Shown: positions 1-8,718 of the stretch, in pieces
Position numbering within the stretch: position 1 is the stretch's first letter
Layout of the letters: every line of letters starts with the position of its first letter
The notes under the pieces: model-generated
Database searches by the model: none
Seen by the model: the letters and a program-made list of their open reading frames with translations, nothing else
What the model was told of the DNA's origin: nothing
From: Iodidimonas sp. SYSU 1G8
GTDB taxonomy: Bacteria > Pseudomonadota > Alphaproteobacteria > SMXS01
Direction of reading: 5' to 3'
Assembly (NCBI RefSeq): GCF_039655775.1
Contig: NZ_JBBYXJ010000002.1
Location: 62,001 to 126,000, forward strand
Length of the DNA stretch: 64,000 bases
Position numbers and translations under genes: made by a program

Positions 1-711
1 ACGGGCTCCCTTGCGCCACAGCCTGAATGCCTCCCAGTGGATGCCCCCGATGATTTTGAGCGTCATCAGGGGATGCCGGAAGAACATCCGCATCAGTATG
101 CCATCGGTCAGCGGCTTGCGCACGCCCGACAACGCGGCGAACAGGATGTTGCCTTCCGGCGTGGCCTCGCGAATCGCCACGGCCAGCGCCTCGCCTGGAT
201 CCGCGAGCCGGAAATGATAGCGCGCCTCCATGCCGATGAACGGCGAGACATACATGTTCTTGTCGCAGGCCTGGCGCACGGAGCCGGAATCGCCCGTCAC
301 CGGCAGCAGATAGCTGTGCCGGTCCCTGTAGGTATTGGTGACTTCATAGAGTATGGCACGCAAGACGCCCGAAACGTCGCGCACGTAGTAGATGCTGAGC
401 GGATTGAACACGTAGCCGAGGATGCGCGGGAAGCATAGCAGATCGACGGTCCCGACCGGAAAGTCGTAGCCCTGCGCGCGCAGGGTCCGTTCCACCCAGA
501 CGCGGGGCGCCGTGCCGTCGCCGGGACCGAAATCGGCATCGCGGAAACTGAACAGGTTGAAGCGGTTGCGCGAGAACAGGCGAAGGCCGCTGGACAGCCG
601 GTCCAGTTCGTCCACATCAAGCAGCAACGAGAAGACCTTGTAGGTGAAGCGGTGCCGGAACGGCCGGACCCGGTGATGCATCACCACGGCGTCATAAAGG
701 GCGGACCGCAT
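1..711 (-). CDS. DUF1365 family protein (3' end beyond window)
   Basis: The frame stays open for 237 codons to the left edge, so the C-terminus is missing. The translation begins MRSALYDAVVMHHRVRP and carries FRHRFTYKVFSLLLDVDEL and FPRILGYVFNPLSIYYV, which are hallmarks of the DUF1365 family. The biochemical function of the family is unknown. The start used here is ATG at 711. A GTG at 723 overlaps the stop of the upstream FAD oxidoreductase (GTGA) and is an equally plausible coupled start. From general knowledge, DUF1365 genes usually lie beside an FAD oxidoreductase and a cyclopropane-fatty-acid synthase-like methyltransferase. The latter would be expected just left of this window. Confidence 0.85.
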   Translation of the reverse strand, partial: MRSALYDAVVMHHRVRPFRHRFTYKVFSLLLDVDELDRLSSGLRLFSRNRFNLFSFRDADFGPGDGTAPRVWVERTLRAQGYDFPVGTVDLLCFPRILGYVFNPLSIYYVRDVSGVLRAILYEVTNTYRDRHSYLLPVTGDSGSVRQACDKNMYVSPFIGMEARYHFRLADPGEALAVAIREATPEGNILFAALSGVRKPLTDGILMRMFFRHPLMTLKIIGGIHWEAFRLWRKGAR

Positions 712-719
712 GGCCGTGC

Positions 720-2072
720 TCACGCGACGGCGGCTTCTGTGGCCGGCGCGGTGGACCAGGGAAGGGCGGCGCCCAGAGCGACGCCCACGTCGAGGCCCGA
801 CGTGAAGGCGTCTTCGTGGAAGCCGTAGCCGAAATAACTGCCGCAATACCAGATCCGGTCGGCACCCTGGATTTCCGGCAGACGCTTTTGCGCCGCCAGC
901 GCCTTGGCGTCGAAGGAGGGGTGATCGTAGGAGAGCCGCGCGATCAGGCTCTCCGGGCGAGGCTCGTGCAGCGGGTTGAGAGTGACGAACAGCGGTACGC
1001 GGGAATCGATGGCCTGCAGGCGGTTCATCCAGTACGTGACGGAAAGCCGGCCTTCCACGTCCTCGGCGCCGCTGGAAAGATAGTTCCAGCTCGACCACAC
1101 TTCGCGCCGGCGCGGCATCAGGCTCTCGTCGCTATGGAGGACGACCGTGTTGCGCTCGTAATCAAAGGCCCCCATCACCTCGCGCTCCAGCGCGGTCGGC
1201 GTCGCCAGCATGCGGTAGGACTGGTCGCCATGAGCCGCCAGAACCACCTGATCGTAGACAATGCCATCGTCCGCATCGGTCTTCACCATGACACCCGAGG
1301 CGTCCCGCGAGACGGTGCGCACCGGATGGCCGGAGCGGATGTCACCGGCGAAGTCGGCGAGGATGGCCTGAACATAGGATTGGCTGCCGCCGGTGACCGT
1401 GCGCCAGCGCGGCCGGCCCTTGAGAGTCAGCAGGCCATGCTGCTTGTAGAAGCGGATGAAGGTGGCGGCGGGGAAGTCCTCGATCTTGTGGACCGGCATG
1501 GACCAGATCGCGGCGGCCATCGGGTAAAGATGGTTGAACCGGAAATATTTCGAGTAACGCTGCCGGTCGAGAAGCTGGCCAAGGGTGATGTCCTCCAGGC
1601 CCTCGCGCTCGAGCAGTACCGGCATTTCCCGGTAGAAGCGCAGCAGATCCCAGACCATCCGCCAGTAGAGCGGCCGGGCCATGTTGCGGCGCTGGGCAAA
1701 GAGGCCTGACATGCCGGTGCCTGAATATTCCAAGCGCCCATCGCGGATCGACACGGCGAAGGACATGTCGCTTCCCGAGGTCTCGACCCCGAGATGCTCG
1801 AACATGGCGACGAGATTGGGGTAGTTGATCTCATTGTAGACGATGAAACCCGTATCCACCGGGACATCGCCGATGATGGTCGGAGCCACCATGGTGTGGC
1901 TGTGGCCGCCGAGCCGGGTGTCCGCCTCATAGAGCGTGACGCGGTGGCGCTTCGACAGGGTCCATGCCGCGCCCAGCCCGGCCGCGCCCGAGCCGATCAC
2001 GGCGATGCGCTGCGCCGGCGTGGTTACCGGTTGCCGAAGCGGAATGATGTTTGGCTGGCCCGTCGTTGTCAT
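720..2072 (-). CDS. NAD(P)/FAD-dependent oxidoreductase (amine-oxidase fold, COG2907-like)
   Basis: This is a soluble flavoprotein of about 450 residues. An N-terminal Rossmann dinucleotide motif (IAVIGSGAAGLGAAWTL, near residues 24-40) is followed by the acidic end of the second strand (LYEAD), and FAD-contact residues recur at the C-terminus (GSYFGYGFHEDAF). The architecture fits the flavin amine oxidase/desaturase-like group that accompanies DUF1365 and fatty-acid methyltransferase genes. The substrate is unknown, and a modified or unsaturated fatty acid is only an inference from context. ATG at 2072 is preferred. A TTG at 2081 would overlap the photolyase stop. The gene lies between photolyase and DUF1365 in one tight operon. 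Confidence 0.88.
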   Translation of the reverse strand: MTTTGQPNIIPLRQPVTTPAQRIAVIGSGAAGLGAAWTLSKRHRVTLYEADTRLGGHSHTMVAPTIIGDVPVDTGFIVYNEINYPNLVAMFEHLGVETSGSDMSFAVSIRDGRLEYSGTGMSGLFAQRRNMARPLYWRMVWDLLRFYREMPVLLEREGLEDITLGQLLDRQRYSKYFRFNHLYPMAAAIWSMPVHKIEDFPAATFIRFYKQHGLLTLKGRPRWRTVTGGSQSYVQAILADFAGDIRSGHPVRTVSRDASGVMVKTDADDGIVYDQVVLAAHGDQSYRMLATPTALEREVMGAFDYERNTVVLHSDESLMPRRREVWSSWNYLSSGAEDVEGRLSVTYWMNRLQAIDSRVPLFVTLNPLHEPRPESLIARLSYDHPSFDAKALAAQKRLPEIQGADRIWYCGSYFGYGFHEDAFTSGLDVGVALGAALPWSTAPATEAAVA

Positions 2073-2077
2073 ATGTC

Positions 2078-3517
2078 TCAATTCAAAACCGAAGCGTTCT
2101 CGTTCATTTCGCCGAGCGCGGCCAAGGCCGCCTTGCGGGCCTCGCCATGATCGACAATCCGGTGCGGATAAGTTTGCCCAAGCCTCAACCCTATCGCCTC
2201 GCGGTCATACGCCATCATCGACCATGGTTCCGCCACGTGAGCCGCCGGAACATTGCCCAACTCCGGCACCCAGCGGCGGATATACCCGCCCTCGGGATCG
2301 AATTTTCGCGCCTGCAGCGCCGGGTTGAAAACCCGAAAATACGGTGCTGCATCAGTACCACAGCCGGCCACCCATTGCCAGTTGGACGAATTGGCGGCCG
2401 TGTCCGCGTCCACCAGCGTATCGAGGAACCAGGCCGCGCCGCGCCGCCAGTCGATGCGCAGATCCTTGACCAGAAAAGACGCGGCGATCATCCGCACGCG
2501 ATTGTGCATGAAACCGGTATGCCAGAGTTCACGCATGCCGGCATCGACAATGGGATATCCGGTTTCGCCACGCTGCCACGCGCGCAGGCCCGCAGGATCG
2601 TCGCGCCAGGGAAAGTTCTCGAACTCGGCGCGCAGCGGACGATGGGTCATCTCCGGGCAGTGATGCAGCAGATGGCACGAGAATTCGCGCCAGCCGATTT
2701 CGCGCAGGAAGGTCGCCATGCCGGTGCTCCCTGCATCAGGATGATGCGTGGCGGCATGCCACACCTGGCGCGCGCTGATTTCGCCGAAATGCAGATGTGG
2801 CGAAAGGCGCGACGTACCGGGCTGAGCCGGCAGATCACGCGCGGTGTCATAGGCAGGAGCGGCGCGGTCGAGAAACGCCTCGAGCCGCGCCGCCGCCCCT
2901 GCCTCGCCGGGTGTCCATGTCTCGCGCAGCCCGCCCGCCCAGTCGGGCGCGCGGGGCAATAAGTCCCAGTCCTCCAGCCTGTCGCTGCCGGGCCACTCGC
3001 CAGGCGCGGCGATCGCGGCGGGCGCGTCGAGCGGGGCGGCGGGCGGCGGGGCGTTCAGGCAAGCCTTGTAGAAGGGCGTGAACACCCGATAGGGCGCGCC
3101 GCTGCCATTCAGGATCGTGCCGGGTGGAAACAGATGATTGCCCGCGAACAGCCTGAGCGGCACGCCGGCATCTGTCAGCAGCCGTTCCACGGCGCGCTGC
3201 CGGGGCTCGTGCGAGGCGCTGGCGACGATGCCGCCAGCCCCGGTCTCACGGAGCAGGTCCGGCATGATCCGGGCCGCGTTGCCGCGCCGCAGGACCAGCC
3301 GGGAGGCCAGCGCGCCCAGCGCGCCGGACAGCTGCGTCAGACTGTGATGGAGCCACCAGCGGCTCGCGGCGCCGGGCGCGGCGTGTCTGTTGCCTTCGTC
3401 CAGCACGAAGACCGGGATGACCGGACGTCCGGTGCGGGCGGCCGCCATCAGCGCCGGATGGTCCGCGAGGCGCAGATCCGACCGGAACCATAGGATGAGC
3501 GGCGACGATGTTGTCAT
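2078..3517 (-). CDS. phrB: Deoxyribodipyrimidine photolyase
   Basis: This is a light-driven repair enzyme that splits cyclobutane pyrimidine dimers in DNA using reduced FAD and an antenna chromophore. The 479 residues match the length of class I photolyases. The N-terminal alpha/beta domain starts LILWFRSDLRLADHPAL. The C-terminal FAD domain contains FLREIGWREF, WHTGFMHNRVRM, LVDADTAANSSNWQWVAG and FNPALQARKFDPEG, the standard flavin and DNA-contact motifs. It is the first gene of an operon with the FAD oxidoreductase and DUF1365. That grouping suggests a light or singlet-oxygen stress response, but no promoter motif was identified. Confidence 0.95.
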   Translation of the reverse strand: MTTSSPLILWFRSDLRLADHPALMAAARTGRPVIPVFVLDEGNRHAAPGAASRWWLHHSLTQLSGALGALASRLVLRRGNAARIMPDLLRETGAGGIVASASHEPRQRAVERLLTDAGVPLRLFAGNHLFPPGTILNGSGAPYRVFTPFYKACLNAPPPAAPLDAPAAIAAPGEWPGSDRLEDWDLLPRAPDWAGGLRETWTPGEAGAAARLEAFLDRAAPAYDTARDLPAQPGTSRLSPHLHFGEISARQVWHAATHHPDAGSTGMATFLREIGWREFSCHLLHHCPEMTHRPLRAEFENFPWRDDPAGLRAWQRGETGYPIVDAGMRELWHTGFMHNRVRMIAASFLVKDLRIDWRRGAAWFLDTLVDADTAANSSNWQWVAGCGTDAAPYFRVFNPALQARKFDPEGGYIRRWVPELGNVPAAHVAEPWSMMAYDREAIGLRLGQTYPHRIVDHGEARKAALAALGEMNENASVLN

Positions 3518-3572
3518 GCTGGTTCTTACGCCCGCGCGGGCGCGGCGGATCAGGCCGCCTGGCCGGAAACCT

Positions 3573-4268
3573 TCAACTGATTCGCTCGAACTCGATCAGC
3601 GAGCCATCGGCCACGGCGACGAACTGCATCTTCACCAGTTCGCCGCTGTCGTCATACCAGAGGTCCATGTCGACCGGCTTGCCGGTCTCGGCGATGATCC
3701 CGGTCACCTTGTAGCGGTGCGCCTCGACGGGCTGGCCGACAGCCTCGACCTTTTCGGTGCCGAGCGGCGCCACGTCCACGTCGATGGGCGAGCCATACTG
3801 GGTATTGAACCAGCGCGGCTGATCCAGCATGCCCCGCTTCCAGTAGCTGGTCGGCGGCAGCGTGTCCGGCAGCACGCGCTGCTGGTCGTTCGTCCTGACC
3901 AGAAGCGCGTCTTCGCCCGAATGGGCCTCGACCTCCCACTTCTTGCCGTTTTGTTGGGTGGAGCTTTCAAAGGCGACGAGCCGGCCGCTGTCCCAGACCT
4001 CCAGCGCTTCGTGCTGGTAGCGGTAGACGGTGACGAACAGCAGGTCGACCTTGAGACTGACATCGACGCGGACCTCGAGCTTGTCGCCCTTCTCCACGAA
4101 GGTGAGCTTGTGGGTGCCGATGCGGTCACCCTTGCGGAACACGGCGAATTCAATGGTACCGTCTTGAGGAACCCCAGCTTCGCCAGCGAGGACTTCCGGC
4201 GCCGCGGGTGTGGCCATCGCCATCACCCCCAGCACAAGCGTCAGTGCGATGGGCCTCTTCCAGTGCAT
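3573..4268 (-). CDS. Secreted DUF6134-like protein
   Basis: A predicted periplasmic protein of 231 residues. An N-terminal signal peptide (MHWKRPIALTLVLGVMAMA, cleavage probably after the alanine-rich stretch near residue 20-29) precedes a beta-rich domain. The motifs IEFAVFRKGDRIGTH, LFVTVYRYQHEALEVW, SYWKRGML and VDMDLWYDDSGELVKMQF resemble the DUF6134 family. That family has no established function, and its fold may recall lipid-binding beta barrels, but this is not shown. It stands alone between the photolyase operon and the Mla-type operon, about 140 bases downstream of the latter. Confidence 0.75.
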   Translation of the reverse strand: MHWKRPIALTLVLGVMAMATPAAPEVLAGEAGVPQDGTIEFAVFRKGDRIGTHKLTFVEKGDKLEVRVDVSLKVDLLFVTVYRYQHEALEVWDSGRLVAFESSTQQNGKKWEVEAHSGEDALLVRTNDQQRVLPDTLPPTSYWKRGMLDQPRWFNTQYGSPIDVDVAPLGTEKVEAVGQPVEAHRYKVTGIIAETGKPVDMDLWYDDSGELVKMQFVAVADGSLIEFERIS

Positions 4269-4407
4269 CCGGTGTCTCCCGAAAGCTCAACGTTCGAAGC
4301 TCTTACGGGTTCCCCCAAGGATTCGATCACCGCCACGCGGTCTCGTCCGCCCTTACCCGCGCCGAGAGGCTAGCACGGGGAACGACGACCCGAAAGCGGC
4401 GACGCGG

Positions 4408-5049
4408 TCAGGGCGCCGCGCGCATTCGCTCCGTCGTCCAGGCAACGGTCTGCCCAAGCGCGTCGTGCACCGCCTGATCGAACGCGGCAATGACAGCCGG
4501 CATTTCAGGGGATGTCGCCTGCACGGTCGTTTCGATGACCGTGCGGCCGGCGGACGCCAGCGGGCCCAGCCGAACGAGACTGATCGCCAGCCGCACGCGC
4601 ACCGTGGGTGTCTGGGCGCCTTGGAAGTATTCGGCCTGGAAATCGCGCAGATTGACCTGCAGTTCGTACTGGGCGGGGACGACGGCGCCGCCGCGGGCTT
4701 GGCTCACGGCCTGACCCGCCCCCTCGAAGGTTTCGACCAGCGTGTTCTGGAGCATGACGGACGGACGTCCCGCCCAACGCGCCTCGGCGAAGAACTGCAA
4801 TTCGTTGGGGGACGACCGCCGCGCGATGAGCGTGGTGTCGAGCCCGCCGGAAACGGTCGGGTCCTCGATCAGCAAAAGAGCTTCGGTCCCGGACGCGCCG
4901 ACGGTGGACGGCGCGGTGAGGTTGTAGAGGCCCGGCGCCGGACCGGAATTGGGCAGCTTGACCAGACCGCCGCAGGCGGTGAGCAGGACCGGCATCAAGA
5001 GGGACAGCGCGGCGACGCCAAGGCGGCGCGTGAGACGGATCGGCATCAT
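4408..5049 (-). CDS. ABC-type transport auxiliary lipoprotein (PqiC-like)
   Basis: An outer-envelope lipoprotein of 213 residues. The N-terminus has a signal peptide ending in the lipobox LLTAC, with the acylated cysteine near residue 26. The following domain, with GLYNLTAPST, TTLIARRSSPNELQFF and YELQVNLRDFQAEYFQ, fits the ABC_trans_aux/PqiC family. PqiC-type lipoproteins sit at the outer membrane and work with MCE proteins in lipid traffic. The start codon overlaps the stop of the MCE gene by four bases (ATGA), so translation is probably coupled. It is the last gene of a four-gene Mla-like operon. Confidence 0.85.
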   Translation of the reverse strand: MMPIRLTRRLGVAALSLLMPVLLTACGGLVKLPNSGPAPGLYNLTAPSTVGASGTEALLLIEDPTVSGGLDTTLIARRSSPNELQFFAEARWAGRPSVMLQNTLVETFEGAGQAVSQARGGAVVPAQYELQVNLRDFQAEYFQGAQTPTVRVRLAISLVRLGPLASAGRTVIETTVQATSPEMPAVIAAFDQAVHDALGQTVAWTTERMRAAP

Positions 5050-5984
5050 GGTTTGGGAGCCTCGATCTGGGGCGTCTTGGGCGGAAAGAGGAAATCGGTC
5101 GGGCTCTGCTCGATCCGCTCGAGCACCCGGTTGAGCGATGCCGCGGCGCGGCGCGCCTCGGTGGCGAACTGGCCGATCTCGGGCAAGGCGGTGCCGGTGA
5201 AATTGCTGACCGCGCCCCGGTTTTCAGCAATCATCTGGTTCAAATTGTCGCTGACCTGCTCGAAGTTCCTGGCCGCCTTGCGGATATCTGCCAACGCCGC
5301 GGGAACGTCCTGCGCGGTCATGGTCTCCACATTGGCGGCAACCCTGTTGACCCGTTCCATCGTGTCGCGGGCCTGGGCGATGGTGGCCTGCAGATCCGGT
5401 GTCATGGCGGCAACGCCGCCGCTGGTGGTTTCGACATTGTCGAGAATGCGCGAGACCTTGCCGATGTTCTCGTCGCTGATCAGCTTGTTCGCCTGGTCCA
5501 GCACCCTGATCGCCGAAGCGAGAACCTCGGGCGCGGTGCGGAACACGCCCTGCAGCCCGGTGATGCGCGACGGAATGATCGGGTATTCCTCGCCTTCCGG
5601 GGTCGAAAGCGGCTGGCCCGGCTTGTCGTCCTTGTCGTCGTTGATCAGCTGGACGAAGGACACGCCCGTGAAGCCCATGACCTCAAGCGTGGCGATGGTA
5701 TCGGTGGTGACCGGCGTGTTCGAGAAAACGCGGATGGTGACCTTGACCCGGCTCGCCTTGCGCGGATCGACGGCGATCTGGCGCACCTCGCCCACCAGCA
5801 GGCCGTTGAAGCGCACCTCGCCCGCCTTGCCCAGACCGGTCACCGGCGTATCGAAGTAGATGTTGTAGTAGTTGTAGTCCTTGTCGATATCGACCTTGGC
5901 CGCCCAGAAAAAGAAGGCGATGAGGCCAACGAACATCATCAGGACGAAGCTGCCGATCAGGACGTGATGCGCACGGGTTTCCAT
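5046..5984 (-). CDS. mlaD: MlaD/MCE-family lipid-binding protein
   Basis: An inner-membrane anchored periplasmic protein of 312 residues. One transmembrane helix (residues about 8-28, IGSFVLMMFVGLIAFFFWA) is followed by a single MCE domain (YFDTPVTGLGKAGEVRFNGLLVG, shown here only in part). A long helical C-terminal region follows, rich in repeats of ATIAQARDTMERV type, which usually forms coiled coils. MCE proteins make the ring or tube through which phospholipids pass between membranes. It lies between the ATPase gene (9-base gap) and the PqiC-like lipoprotein gene (overlap). The C-terminal extension is longer than in E. coli MlaD (183 residues), as is usual in alphaproteobacteria. Confidence 0.9.
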   Translation of the reverse strand: METRAHHVLIGSFVLMMFVGLIAFFFWAAKVDIDKDYNYYNIYFDTPVTGLGKAGEVRFNGLLVGEVRQIAVDPRKASRVKVTIRVFSNTPVTTDTIATLEVMGFTGVSFVQLINDDKDDKPGQPLSTPEGEEYPIIPSRITGLQGVFRTAPEVLASAIRVLDQANKLISDENIGKVSRILDNVETTSGGVAAMTPDLQATIAQARDTMERVNRVAANVETMTAQDVPAALADIRKAARNFEQVSDNLNQMIAENRGAVSNFTGTALPEIGQFATEARRAAASLNRVLERIEQSPTDFLFPPKTPQIEAPKP

Positions 5985-5993
5985 GTTTATTCT

Positions 5994-6791
5994 CTATTGC
6001 TTTCCGAGACCCGCAGCGCGTGACCGGGGACCGTGGAAGTACTCTCGAATCCACGGATGGTCGCTCTGCAGCATGTCGTCCATCGTTCCCACCAATTTAA
6101 CACGTTTGTCCGCGAGCACGGCAATCCGGTCGCAGATGGCGTTCAGCGAGTCCAGATCGTGGGTGATCATCACCACGGTCAGGCCGAGCGCGTCGTGCAG
6201 CTTGCGGATCAGTTCGTCGAACGCCGCCGCGCCGATCGGATCGAGCCCGGCCGTCGGCTCGTCGAGAAACAGGATATCCGGATCGAGCGCGATGGCGCGC
6301 GCGATACCGGCGCGCTTCTTCATGCCGCCCGACAGTTCCGAGGGATATTTCGGCGCCGCATCCGGCGGCAGGCCGACCATGCTGAGTTTCATGGAGGCCA
6401 GTTCGTCCATGAGAATCTGCGGCATGCCAGGGATGTGCTCGCGCAGCGGCACCTCGACGTTCTGCGCCACCGTCAACGCCGTGAACAGCGCGCCTTCCTG
6501 GAACAGAACGCCCCAGCGCCGTTCGATACGGCGCTGTTCCGAGTTGGTCAGGGACAGGAAGTCCTCGCCGAACACCCAGACCGAGCCGGCCTGCGCCTTG
6601 TTGAGGCCGATGATCGTGCGCATGAGCACGGATTTGCCCGTGCCGGAGCCGCCGACGATGCCGATCACCTCGCCCTTGCGGATATCCAGATCCAGATTCT
6701 CGATCACCGGCGACTTGCCGTCGAATCCGACCTCCAGCCCGCGAATGGAAATAGCGATGTTCTCGTCGTCCTTCATGTCGGAATCGACCAT
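5994..6791 (-). CDS. mlaF: Phospholipid ABC transporter ATP-binding protein (MlaF-like)
   Basis: The 265-residue ATPase powers the Mla-type transporter at the cytoplasmic face of the inner membrane. It shows Walker A GGSGTGKS (near residue 51), the Q loop, the signature LSGGMKKR, Walker B LFLDEPTAGLDPIG and the switch histidine in VMITHDLDSL. The YPSELSGGM variant of the signature is typical of MlaF rather than of general importers. The gene follows the permease with a 4-base gap and precedes mlaD by 9 bases, which supports a single transcript. Confidence 0.93.
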   Translation of the reverse strand: MVDSDMKDDENIAISIRGLEVGFDGKSPVIENLDLDIRKGEVIGIVGGSGTGKSVLMRTIIGLNKAQAGSVWVFGEDFLSLTNSEQRRIERRWGVLFQEGALFTALTVAQNVEVPLREHIPGMPQILMDELASMKLSMVGLPPDAAPKYPSELSGGMKKRAGIARAIALDPDILFLDEPTAGLDPIGAAAFDELIRKLHDALGLTVVMITHDLDSLNAICDRIAVLADKRVKLVGTMDDMLQSDHPWIREYFHGPRSRAAGLGKQ

Positions 6792-6795
6792 GCCG

Positions 6796-7944
6796 CTAGA
6801 TCCCCAGCGAGGTGAAGAAGACGGCGAAGAAGGCGTCGAGCACGATGATCATGAAGATGGATTCGACGACGGACTTGGTGGTCCGCTGGCCGACGCTCTC
6901 GGCACTGCCTTCCACCGACAGGCCTTCGTAACAGCCGATCAGCGCGATGATCGCACCGAAGATGGGCGCCTTGATCAGGCCGACCCCCAAATCCCAGCCC
7001 AGGATCACATCGTGGGTGCGCTCGAGGAACTGCTGCGGCGTGATGTCCAGGGTCAGCCAGGAGATCACCGCGCCGCCGAGCAGGCCGACGATATCCGAAT
7101 AGAAGGTCAGGATCGGCATCATCACGATCAGCGCCACGACGCGCGGCACGACCAGCGTATCCAGTGGCGAGATCGCGAGCGTGTCCATCGCGTCGATTTC
7201 CTGGTGCATCTTCATCGACCCGATCTCGGCCGTGAAGGCGCTGCCGGAGCGGCCGGCGATGATGATGGCCGACAGCAGGATGCCGAACTCGCGCAGCACC
7301 GCGGTCACCACCAGATTGACGGTGAAGATTTCGGCGCCGAAGAAGCGAAGCTGATAGGCGCCCTGATAGGCGATGACGATGCCGATCAGGAACGAGATGA
7401 GGCCGACGATCGGCAGGGCGTTCAGACCGACCAGTTCCATCTGACGCACGGTGGCGGTGAGCCTGAACCGGCGCGGATTGAGAATGGAGCGCCACAGAGC
7501 CTCGAGCACGAGCCCGACGAAACCCAGCGAGGCCTGGACCTGCGCCCCCACTCTGACGACGCCTGCGCCGACATCCTCCAGCACCCGGATCAGCACATTC
7601 GGCTGGGGCGGCTCGATCAGGCATAGCGCGTCGTTCAGGCTCGCCTGTTCGATGAGCGCGCGCTGCTGTTCGGTACCGCCGGTGTATTCAACATCGAGGC
7701 CCTGGGCGCGCAGATCGCGGACGGTGCGGTAGAGCAGCCACGCGCCTGCCGTGTCCAGCCGCTCGATACGGCTGAGATCCACGATGATCGGCGCCTCGCC
7801 GCGAGGCTTCAGCGCCTCGAGCGTTTGATAAAGGGATGGTGAATGACCGACGATCCACGCGCCGCCCGCCTGAAGCGTCAGGCCGGCCTCGCTCTTTTCC
7901 TCGGAAATCCACGGCGTCGTGCCGGTGGCCAACCCCTGCCCCAT
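6796..7944 (-). CDS. mlaE: STAS-MlaE fused phospholipid ABC permease
   Basis: An integral membrane permease of 382 residues, longer than E. coli MlaE (about 260). The extra N-terminal part (residues about 15-105, with IIVDLSRIERLDTAGAWLL) is a STAS-like domain, the role played by the separate MlaB subunit in E. coli. The C-terminal part has the MlaE signature, including GLNALPIVGLISFLIGIVIAY (in part), AGRSGSAFTAEIGSMK and VVPRVVALIVMMP. It is the promoter-proximal gene of the permease-ATPase-MCE-lipoprotein operon. No MlaC-type periplasmic carrier is encoded here. Confidence 0.92.
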   Translation of the reverse strand: MGQGLATGTTPWISEEKSEAGLTLQAGGAWIVGHSPSLYQTLEALKPRGEAPIIVDLSRIERLDTAGAWLLYRTVRDLRAQGLDVEYTGGTEQQRALIEQASLNDALCLIEPPQPNVLIRVLEDVGAGVVRVGAQVQASLGFVGLVLEALWRSILNPRRFRLTATVRQMELVGLNALPIVGLISFLIGIVIAYQGAYQLRFFGAEIFTVNLVVTAVLREFGILLSAIIIAGRSGSAFTAEIGSMKMHQEIDAMDTLAISPLDTLVVPRVVALIVMMPILTFYSDIVGLLGGAVISWLTLDITPQQFLERTHDVILGWDLGVGLIKAPIFGAIIALIGCYEGLSVEGSAESVGQRTTKSVVESIFMIIVLDAFFAVFFTSLGI

Positions 7945-8049
7945 GTACCCTCCAGGCTCCTAGCCGCAGTATCGCCGACATTCCAGAGGCTTGGCAATCA
8001 CCGCCGCGTCTGTATACGGTAACGGGGTTACCAGCTGCAGGGAGTTTTC

Positions 8050-8637
8050 ATGACGACCGTGAACGCCGTCATCGATTTCTGGTTCCCCGAAAACGTTCGT
8101 CCCTCTCCGGATCATCCCGAAGGCCTGGATAATCCGGCCTGGTTCACGCCGGACGCAGCCTATGATTCCGAGATCGCCCGCCGGTTCGGCGAGGCATGGG
8201 GGCAGGCTGGCGAGGGCGCGTTGGATGGGTGGACCGCCACCCCGGAAGGCGCGCTGGCGCTGACCATCCTGCTCGACCAGTTCCCCCGGAACATGTTCCG
8301 GGGCGACCCACGCGCCTTTTCGACCGATCCGAAGGCGCTCGCGGTCGCCCTCGCCGCCATCGATCGCGGAGACGATGCCGACTTGCCGGCGGTAATGCGC
8401 AAGTTTTTCTACCTGCCGCTCGAGCACGCCGAGGATCCGGCCATGCAGGCGCGCTGCGTGGCCCTGTTCACGGCGCTGGGCGAGGCCGAGGCGCTGCGTT
8501 ACGCGGTCCTGCACCGCGACATCATCGCCCGGTTCGGTCGCTTTCCCCATCGCAACCACATCCTGGGCCGCGTCAGCACGCCCGAGGAGACAGCGTGGCT
8601 CGAGGGCGGCGGCGAAACCTTCGGGACGTCGGTCTGA
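8050..8637 (+). CDS. DUF924 family protein
   Basis: A soluble protein of 195 residues with the DUF924 pattern. It starts VIDFWFPE, continues with the central LTILLDQFPRNMFRG segment, and has FFYLPLEHAED and RFGRFPHRNHILGR near the end. The fold is an all-helical TPR-like bundle, and no enzymatic role is established for the family. The ATG is preceded by GGGAG at a good distance. It is divergent from the Mla operon (105-base gap) and is followed by a small membrane-protein gene in the same direction. Confidence 0.88.
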   Translation: MTTVNAVIDFWFPENVRPSPDHPEGLDNPAWFTPDAAYDSEIARRFGEAWGQAGEGALDGWTATPEGALALTILLDQFPRNMFRGDPRAFSTDPKALAVALAAIDRGDDADLPAVMRKFFYLPLEHAEDPAMQARCVALFTALGEAEALRYAVLHRDIIARFGRFPHRNHILGRVSTPEETAWLEGGGETFGTSV

Positions 8638-8718
8638 GCCGCTCCTGCGTGGCAAAACCCCTTGGCCGCCGGGCCGCCCGGCGATATAACGACCTGAAAT
8701 GCCGTCAGGAGATCTGCG

